Of a stretch of DNA of 64,000 bases, positions 58,072-64,000 are shown piece by piece. How positions within the stretch are numbered: position 1 is the stretch's first letter; every line of letters starts with the position of its first letter. Below the pieces are notes generated by a model that saw only the letters and a list, made by a program, of their open reading frames with translations, did not search any database and was not told the DNA's origin. A program made the translations under genes and the position numbers. Source of the DNA: Phytobacter palmae (GTDB lineage: Bacteria > Pseudomonadota > Gammaproteobacteria > Enterobacterales > Enterobacteriaceae). Location of the stretch: positions 372,001 through 436,000 of the forward strand of contig FONB01000002.1 of assembly GCA_900112785.1 (NCBI GenBank), given 5' to 3'.

Positions 58072-59026
58072 ATCCTTTCCAGTCAAGCGTTACTGTTTTA
58101 CCTTCGCGGGTAAAATTCAGGCCTTCCACATCAGCGCTCATCTGTCCAATACAGGTCACAGGCACACCCAGATGGCCAACGGCAACCTCCAGCGCGCCCC
58201 GGTTGATTTCCGGTACGGTAAAGCACAGCTCGTAATCTTCGCCACCTGATAAGGCCCAGCGCAGAGCCTGTTCCGCATCCACATGACGCACAATGGCCTG
58301 CGAATAAGGCAACGCATTAAGATCAACCCGCGCGCCGCAACCACTGGCCTTGAGAATATGCCCAAGATCCGAGATCAAACCATCGGAAAGGTCGATCGCC
58401 GAGCTTGCCAGGTTGCGCATCGCCTGTCCGTGTAAAACGCGGGGAACGGGGCGCAGATGTCGCTGCAACAGATATTTTGCATCTTGTGCGTCGGCCACCT
58501 GCAACTGCTTCTGCAAAATAGCCAGCCCTGCGGCGCTATCCCCCGGCGTGCCGGTGACATAAATCCAGTCACCCGGTTTTGCTCCACTACGTTTTAAGGC
58601 GCGTCCGGCGGGGACATAGCCATGAATACCCAACGTCATCGACAGCGGGCCACGGGTCGTGTCGCCGCCAATGAGTTGCATGTCGTAGTAATTGAGTTGT
58701 TCGAACAGGCTGTCGCTAAACGCCTTAAGCCACTCTTCATCGACACTCGGCAGCGTCAGCGCGAGCGTTAGCCATGCCGGATCAGCCCCCATCGCCGCCA
58801 GATCGCTAATATTCACTGCCAGTGCTTTATATGCCAGGTCAGCCGGTTCGATATCAGGAAGAAAATGGATGCCTGACACGAGTGTGTCAGTGCTGATTGC
58901 CAGCGTCTGCTTTTCAGGTACGTTGAGCAGTGCACAGTCGTCGCCAATGCCGGTATCAACGTCACGACGCGAGCTTGTTACACGGTCAAAATAACGGGCA
59001 ATCAGGGAAAATTCGCCGCATGCCAT
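58049..59026 (-). CDS. thiL: Thiamine-monophosphate kinase
   Basis: 325-residue PurM-fold kinase phosphorylating TMP to TPP. N-terminal GIGDDCALL metal/ATP motif, GGDTTRGP and [13 protein letters not shown] present. Between nusB and pgpA; a hairpin precedes it. Confidence 0.97.
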   Translation of the reverse strand: MACGEFSLIARYFDRVTSSRRDVDTGIGDDCALLNVPEKQTLAISTDTLVSGIHFLPDIEPADLAYKALAVNISDLAAMGADPAWLTLALTLPSVDEEWLKAFSDSLFEQLNYYDMQLIGGDTTRGPLSMTLGIHGYVPAGRALKRSGAKPGDWIYVTGTPGDSAAGLAILQKQLQVADAQDAKYLLQRHLRPVPRVLHGQAMRNLASSAIDLSDGLISDLGHILKASGCGARVDLNALPYSQAIVRHVDAEQALRWALSGGEDYELCFTVPEINRGALEVAVGHLGVPVTCIGQMSADVEGLNFTREGKTVTLDWKGYDHFAAL

Positions 59027-59050
59027 ACGTTATGCCTCAGCAAAGAAAGG

Positions 59051-59095
59051 AAAAAGCCGGATCGGGCGTGTCAAAACAACGCCCAATGCCGGCTT
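59051..59095 (-). terminator. nusB-thiL intergenic terminator/attenuator
   Basis: Minus strand GCCGGCATTGGGCGT...ACGCCCGATCCGGC followed by TTTTTCC, inside the 74-nt nusB-thiL gap. Likely lowers readthrough into thiL. Confidence 0.65.
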
Positions 59096-59100
59096 ACGGA

Positions 59101-59520
59101 TCATTTTTTGTGGGGACGGATCGCGGGGGCTGCTTTGTCGAGCACGCCATTTACAAATTTGTGGCTGTCTTCTGCACCGAAGGTTTTCGCCAGTTCGATA
59201 GCTTCGTTAATCGCAACTTTGTACGGAACATCATCACGTTTAGACAATTCGAACAGGGCAATGCGCAGCACCGCCTTTTCAACCTGGCCCAGCTCTTCCA
59301 GCAGGCGGGACAGGTACGGCTTCATCAGGCCGTCGAGATACGCGCTGTTAGTCGCCACCCCGGTCAACAGTTCACGGAAGTACAGAACGTCCACATCTTT
59401 CACGTCCTGTTCCGCCAGGAACTGGTATTCAACATCAGCGATGTCGTTCTGGGACAACTGCCAGGAGTAAAGCGCCTGGACGGCACACTCACGGGCGCGG
59501 CGACGAGCAGCAGGTTTCAC
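59101..59520 (-). CDS. nusB: Transcription antitermination factor NusB
   Basis: 139-residue all-helical protein, [18 protein letters not shown] opening. Binds boxA with NusE (S10) in rRNA antitermination. 19 nt after ribE. Confidence 0.98.
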   Translation of the reverse strand: MKPAARRRARECAVQALYSWQLSQNDIADVEYQFLAEQDVKDVDVLYFRELLTGVATNSAYLDGLMKPYLSRLLEELGQVEKAVLRIALFELSKRDDVPYKVAINEAIELAKTFGAEDSHKFVNGVLDKAAPAIRPHKK

Positions 59521-59539
59521 GGAATTCCCCTTACAAAAT

Positions 59540-60010
59540 TCAGGCCTTGATGGCTTTCAATACGTTAATCATTTCCAGCGCGGTCAGTGCAGCTTCTGCA
59601 CCTTTGTTACCGGCTTTGGTGCCAGCGCGTTCGATGGCTTGTTCAATACTTTCAGTGGTCAGAACACCGAAGGCTACCGGGATTCCACTGTCCTGAGCGA
59701 CATGCGCCAGGCCATTGCTTGCACCGCCAGCCACATATTCAAAGTGCGCGGTGCCGCCACGGATTACGGTGCCCAGCGCAATCACTGCGTCATATTTACC
59801 GGTTTTCGCCAGTGCGTCAGCCGCCAGTGGCAGTTCATAAGCGCCTGGAACCCAAACAACGGTAATGTTGTCATCTTTTACCTGACCAATGCGTTTCAGG
59901 GCGTCAATCGCACCTTCCAGCAGGCTGTCATTGATAAAGTTGTTGAAACGCGCAATGGTGATGGCGACGCGAGCGTCCGGGGTAGCAACGTTAGCTTCAA
60001 TAATGTTCAT
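59540..60010 (-). CDS. ribE: 6,7-dimethyl-8-ribityllumazine synthase
   Basis: 156-residue lumazine synthase (RibH). [25 protein letters not shown] and [17 protein letters not shown] are the active-site segments. Forms a 60-mer; penultimate riboflavin step. No FMN riboswitch sequence is seen in the 89-nt gap to ribD. Confidence 0.98.
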   Translation of the reverse strand: MNIIEANVATPDARVAITIARFNNFINDSLLEGAIDALKRIGQVKDDNITVVWVPGAYELPLAADALAKTGKYDAVIALGTVIRGGTAHFEYVAGGASNGLAHVAQDSGIPVAFGVLTTESIEQAIERAGTKAGNKGAEAALTALEMINVLKAIKA

Positions 60011-60099
60011 ACTCTTCCTTTACAGGTTCAGTTCAGACCCCGCAGGGGGGCGGATTTTATCATAATATTTCACGCGCTGCCTCCCTTTTACAGCAGAGG

Positions 60100-61203
60100 C
60101 TACGCGTGGGTCAGATGCAGGCAGACGTCTGGCCCAACCTGACGTATCTCATTGAATTTAAAAGACGGGGCATCTGCCAGCGCTTCAAGACCTGGCAGTA
60201 CGCACAGCCCCCGGGCATCCGCACCCAGCAGTTTCGGCGCAAGGTAAACAATCAGTTCATCGACCAGACCCGCCTGCAGTAATGCGCCTGCAAGATGCGC
60301 CCCCGCTTCCACCCAGATGCTGTTGATCTGCTGTTTGCCCAGCAGCATCATCAAAGTGACCAGGTCCGCATGACCACGGTGTTCCGGAACAAGGATCTCA
60401 CGAACGGATTCAGGCCAGGCGCGGCTGTCATGGCGCGTACGCGCAAACCAGGTCTCCCCTGGCTGTTGCACTAAAGCGTGTTCAGGTGTCACGCGATTCT
60501 GGCTATCCACCACGATGCGTACCGGCTGGCGCAGGTTTTCCTGCGGATATAATCCCTGTACGTCCGGGCTAAGTTCATCCCGGCGGACGGTCAGTTTAGG
60601 GTCATCTGCCAGTACCGTCGCGCTAGTGGTCAAAATCGCGTGACTTTGGGCGCGTAAACGCTGTACATCGCGTCTCGCCTGCGGCGACGTGATCCACTGA
60701 CTCTCGCCGCTGGCCATCGCTGTACGACCATCAAGGGATGCGCCAAGTTTAAGCTGGATCCAGGGGAAACCGGTACGCATGCGCTTTAAAAAACCTTTAT
60801 TCAGCGCTTCGGCCCCTGCCATCATCAGGCCATGGCTGACCTCAATGCCTTCCTGCTGCAGGCGGTACAAACCACGCCCGGCAACCTGTGGATTCGGATC
60901 CTGCATTGCAGCCACAACGCGGGAGACGCCTGCGGCAATAAGCGCTTCGCAGCATGGCGGCGTACGGCCATGATGGCTGCACGGCTCAAGCGTCACATAC
61001 GCGGTTGCACCGCGCGCACGCTCACCCGCCATACGCAATGCATGAACCTCGGCGTGCGGCTCACCCGCACGATAGTGGAAGCCTTCACCAACAATTTCGC
61101 CATTATTCACAATCACACAACCGACATTCGGATTCGGATGGGTGGTGAAACGTCCGCGTTGCGCGAGCTTAAGCGCGCGCGCCATGTACATTTCGTCCAG
61201 CAT
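60100..61203 (-). CDS. ribD: Bifunctional riboflavin deaminase/reductase RibD
   Basis: 367 residues. N-terminal deaminase with zinc motif HAEVHAL and PCSHHGRTPPC; C-terminal NADPH reductase (about 150-367). Carries out two steps of riboflavin synthesis. 2 nt behind nrdR, so co-transcribed. Confidence 0.98.
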   Translation of the reverse strand: MLDEMYMARALKLAQRGRFTTHPNPNVGCVIVNNGEIVGEGFHYRAGEPHAEVHALRMAGERARGATAYVTLEPCSHHGRTPPCCEALIAAGVSRVVAAMQDPNPQVAGRGLYRLQQEGIEVSHGLMMAGAEALNKGFLKRMRTGFPWIQLKLGASLDGRTAMASGESQWITSPQARRDVQRLRAQSHAILTTSATVLADDPKLTVRRDELSPDVQGLYPQENLRQPVRIVVDSQNRVTPEHALVQQPGETWFARTRHDSRAWPESVREILVPEHRGHADLVTLMMLLGKQQINSIWVEAGAHLAGALLQAGLVDELIVYLAPKLLGADARGLCVLPGLEALADAPSFKFNEIRQVGPDVCLHLTHA

Positions 61204-61205
61204 GG

Positions 61206-61691
<486 letters not shown>

Positions 61692-61808
61692 TTACCCTGA
61701 ACTGGCATGACAACAAAGACGAGCCGATTTTGAGACAATGGATCGATGGCAACTCAGTCGTTGCGATCTACCATTAAAAACATCCTCATCTTCAAGGAAA
61801 CAGACAGA

Positions 61809-62351
61809 ATGACAAGACGTTACCTAAGATCCCTGTTGCTGGGAAGCGTTTTCGCCCTTAGCGCCTGTGCACAGCAAAGCGAGGTCCGCCAATTGCATCA
61901 GGATGTCAGCACCCTGAACAATGAAATGGCCAAACTGAACAAAGAGACGGTGAAAATCACTCAGCAAAATGCGCTGAATGCAAAATCCAGCAACGGCGTC
62001 TACCTGCTGCCTGGCTCCAACACCCCCGCCCGGCTGAACAGCCAGATCGGTATGTTGCGTATGACGTTGAAAGACATCACGCCAAATGCGAACGGCACGC
62101 GGGCCACGTTGCGAATTCAGGGAGAGTCTAACGATCCACTCCCGGCGTTCAGCGGCACCGTAGAGTGGGGACAAATCCAGGGCACCACGCAGAACTTCCA
62201 GGAAGTTAACGTGCAAAACCAACTGATTAGCGCGCCGGCCAGCACGCTTGCGCCAAGTGATGTTGATGTGGAGCTACAACTCAATGGGATTACGCCGGAT
62301 CAGTTAGGTTTCGTCCGCATCCACGACATTCAGCCCGCCAGTCCGCAGTAA
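61809..62351 (+). CDS. yajI: Lipoprotein YajI
   Basis: 180-residue lipoprotein: signal MTRRYLRSLLLGSVFALSAC with lipobox LSAC, then a short coiled coil (VRQLHQDVSTLNNEMAKLNKETVKI) and a beta-rich domain. Function unknown. The ATG at 61809 follows AAGGAAAC; the longer frame upstream lacks a signal. Confidence 0.92.
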   Translation: MTRRYLRSLLLGSVFALSACAQQSEVRQLHQDVSTLNNEMAKLNKETVKITQQNALNAKSSNGVYLLPGSNTPARLNSQIGMLRMTLKDITPNANGTRATLRIQGESNDPLPAFSGTVEWGQIQGTTQNFQEVNVQNQLISAPASTLAPSDVDVELQLNGITPDQLGFVRIHDIQPASPQ

Positions 62352-62491
62352 TTTTCCCGCCGACACTGTCGCGCTTATTCACATTTTGTTACGCCTGAAC
62401 ACTCACCGGATGAAAATCTGGTGGGTGTCATTTATTGGCAACATTGATGATCATCAGTACAATCCCTGCTGCTGAATGCGCGTAAACGTGA

Positions 62492-62507
62492 ACGCAATCG
62501 ATTACGT
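62492..62507. promoter_or_regulatory. PurR box upstream of tsx
   Basis: ACGCAATCGATTACGT fits every fixed position of the PurR consensus ANGCAANCGNTTNCNT. It lies about 140 bp upstream of tsx. TGTGA half-sites at about 62519 and 62540 may belong to the CRP/CytR control known for tsx. Confidence 0.75.
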
Positions 62508-62646
62508 GTGTTTCAGTAATGTGAAACAACACGTATTTTTGTGAGCAAGGATACTTATAATAAGCCCGCAGAAACATGAAATATTTAGAAACGCAATGCG
62601 TGCATTCTTTCATTCCCGTAAGGGATCTCTTATCAGTGGCATAATT

Positions 62647-63525
62647 ATGAAGAAAACATTACTCGCAGCCGGCGCTGCACTGGCTTTTTCGACCTCTTTC
62701 TCCGTGAATGCAGCGGATAACAGCAAACCGGAATACGTGTCTGACTGGTGGCACCAGAGCGTTAACGTGGTAGGCAGCTATCACACCCGCTTCGGACCAC
62801 AGATTCGTAACGATACTTACCTGGAATATGAAGCATTTGCCAAAAAAGACTGGTTTGATTTTTATGGTTATGCCGATGCTCCGGTCTTCTTTGGCGGTAA
62901 CACTGAGGCCAAAGGTATCTGGAACCACGGTTCTCCGCTGTTTATGGAAATCGAACCGCGCTTCTCCATTGATAAACTGACCGGTACCGATCTGAGCTTT
63001 GGTCCGTTCAAAGAGTGGTATTTCGCGAACAACTATATCTACGATATGGGTCGCAACGCATCCGGTCGCCAGAGCACCTGGTACATGGGTCTGGGTACCG
63101 ATATTGATACCGGTCTGCCGATGAGCCTGTCTCTGAACGTGTATGCCAAATACCAGTGGCAGAACTACGGTGCAGAAAACCAGAACGACTGGGACGGCTA
63201 CCGTTTCAAAGTGAAATACTTTGTGCCAATCACCTCTCTGTGGGGCGGCAACCTGAGCTATATCGGTTTCACCAACTTTGACTGGGGCTCTGATCTTGGC
63301 GATAAGAGCGCCTATGCTGAGAACGGCATTAAGCAGCGCACCAACAACTCCATCGCGTCCAGCCACATTCTGTCTCTGAGCTACGATCACTGGCACTACT
63401 CCGCTGTTGCGCGTTACTGGCACAATGGTGGTCAGTGGAATAACGATGCCGACCTGGTCTGGATGAAAGAGAACGTACGCTCTACCGGCTGGGGTGGATA
63501 CCTGGTGGTGGGTTATAACTTCTAA
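62647..63525 (+). CDS. tsx: Nucleoside-specific outer-membrane channel Tsx
   Basis: 292-residue precursor (E. coli 294). Signal [22 protein letters not shown], then a 12-strand beta-barrel ending in Phe (VVGYNF). Opens [23 protein letters not shown]. Passes nucleosides and deoxynucleosides; receptor for phage T6 and colicin K in E. coli. The ribosome site is weak for this ATG. Confidence 0.97.
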   Translation: MKKTLLAAGAALAFSTSFSVNAADNSKPEYVSDWWHQSVNVVGSYHTRFGPQIRNDTYLEYEAFAKKDWFDFYGYADAPVFFGGNTEAKGIWNHGSPLFMEIEPRFSIDKLTGTDLSFGPFKEWYFANNYIYDMGRNASGRQSTWYMGLGTDIDTGLPMSLSLNVYAKYQWQNYGAENQNDWDGYRFKVKYFVPITSLWGGNLSYIGFTNFDWGSDLGDKSAYAENGIKQRTNNSIASSHILSLSYDHWHYSAVARYWHNGGQWNNDADLVWMKENVRSTGWGGYLVVGYNF

Positions 63526-63565
63526 GTGAAGTTATCCCTCATCCTGCAAGGATGACCTGAACAGA

Positions 63566-63603
63566 AAAGCACCGAACGAGACGCTTATCGGTGCTTTTTT
63601 TAT
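63566..63603 (+). terminator. tsx terminator
   Basis: AAAAGCACCGA / TCGGTGCTTTTTTT with a loop of about 14 nt, between tsx and convergent yajD. Confidence 0.9.
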
Positions 63604-63623
63604 TCAGATCCGTTTGAGAATTT

Positions 63624-63971
63624 TTACTTTTTCTTGTTCAACATCGCTTTCAGATCAGCAAAGGGGTTATACGTCGCCTCGCCAACATCCTTCTGCGCAT
63701 CTTCCCCCGCAACAACCGTAGAACCGTACTGATCCGCTTCGGTGTATTTCGAATGCTCATGATCGTGACAGAACAGGCAAAGCAGTTCCCAGTTGCTGCC
63801 GTCTTCGGGATTATTGGTATGATCGTGATCGATATGGTGAACGGTGAGTTCACGCAGGTTCGAATAAACAAACTCCCGCGAACAGCGCCCGCATACCCAT
63901 GGAAACAGTTTTAATGCTTTTTCACGGTAGCCGCTTTCCAGCCGCGTGTAGTTTTTAGGGATAATCGCCAT
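63624..63971 (-). CDS. yajD: HNH-endonuclease domain protein YajD
   Basis: 115-residue HNH protein. Zinc cysteines CGRCS and CLFCHDH frame the HNH core LTVHHIDHDHTNNPEDGSNWELLCLFCHDHEH, given here in two parts: TVHHIDHDH and NWELLCLFCHDHEH. Similar to E. coli YajD. Nuclease activity is likely by motif; biological role unknown. Confidence 0.92.
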   Translation of the reverse strand: MAIIPKNYTRLESGYREKALKLFPWVCGRCSREFVYSNLRELTVHHIDHDHTNNPEDGSNWELLCLFCHDHEHSKYTEADQYGSTVVAGEDAQKDVGEATYNPFADLKAMLNKKK

Positions 63972-64000
63972 ATGTATGTCAATGCCTGATAAATGTCGGA

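Noticed and set aside
60011-60099. Possible FMN riboswitch before ribE
   Set aside because: The gap is only 89 nt and lacks the conserved RFN-element segments.

Overview
The window is chromosomal DNA from an enterobacterium of the Escherichia/Salmonella/Citrobacter group. Almost the whole stretch keeps the E. coli gene order from ybaA to tsx, at near-identical protein level (tsx-yajI-nrdR-ribD-ribE-nusB-thiL-pgpA-yajO-dxs-ispA-xseB-thiI-yajL-panE-yajQ-yajR-cyoEDCBA-ampG-yajG-bolA-tig-clpP-clpX-lon-hupB-ppiD-ybaV-fadM-queC-ybaE-cof-decR-mdlAB-glnK-amtB-tesB-ybaY-atl-ffs-ybaA-pdeB). It also carries Salmonella-like genes (an sfbBC-type ABC transporter and a cdsH cysteine desulfhydrase beside decR) together with lacI-lacZ. 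I infer Citrobacter or a close relative; the genus is not proved by the sequence alone.

Layout. 1-4.6 kb is accessory: the end of a MetNI/Sfb-like importer, a beta-glucoside-type PTS EIIBC, an enolase-superfamily acid-sugar dehydratase and a GntR/HutC regulator. 4.6-6.8 kb holds pdeB (EAL phosphodiesterase), a possible small ORF and ybaA. 6.8-13.3 kb is an insertion between ybaA and ffs, which are neighbours in E. coli. It holds lacZ and lacI with a textbook CRP/promoter/operator layout but no lacY or lacA, a small ribbon-helix-helix gene translationally coupled to an unknown gene, a periplasmic unknown and a GNAT acetyltransferase. 13.3-39.1 kb is core: 4.5S RNA, nitrogen sensing (glnK-amtB with a sigma-54 promoter), ABC exporter mdlAB, cysteine catabolism (decR/cdsH), queC, fadM, and the protein quality-control block ppiD-hupB-lon-clpX-clpP-tig with sigma-32 promoters. 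39.1-42.2 kb is a second accessory insertion between ampG and cyoA: a divergent Hsp70 (HscC-like) and a membrane-anchored J-domain protein. 42.7-47.5 kb is the cytochrome bo3 operon cyoABCDE. 47.5-64 kb is core again: yajR, yajQ, panE, yajL, thiI, the xseB-ispA-dxs-yajO isoprenoid cluster, pgpA-thiL-nusB-ribE-ribD-nrdR, yajI, tsx and yajD.

Non-coding highlights: the glnK -24/-12 promoter with an NtrC-like site touching the mdlB stop codon; sigma-32 promoters of lon and clpP; a PurR-box match at tsx; a FadR-like operator at fadM; an ffs promoter implying the known 24-25-nt leader; two ERIC elements and REP-type repeats; and a promoter-terminator pair between cyoE and yajR that could be an unannotated small RNA. 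No tRNA, rRNA, CRISPR array, prophage or insertion sequence was found. The best candidates for under-described biology are the HscC/J-protein pair, the coupled small-gene pair at 11.3-11.8 kb, the lacY-less lac unit and the cyoE-yajR RNA candidate.
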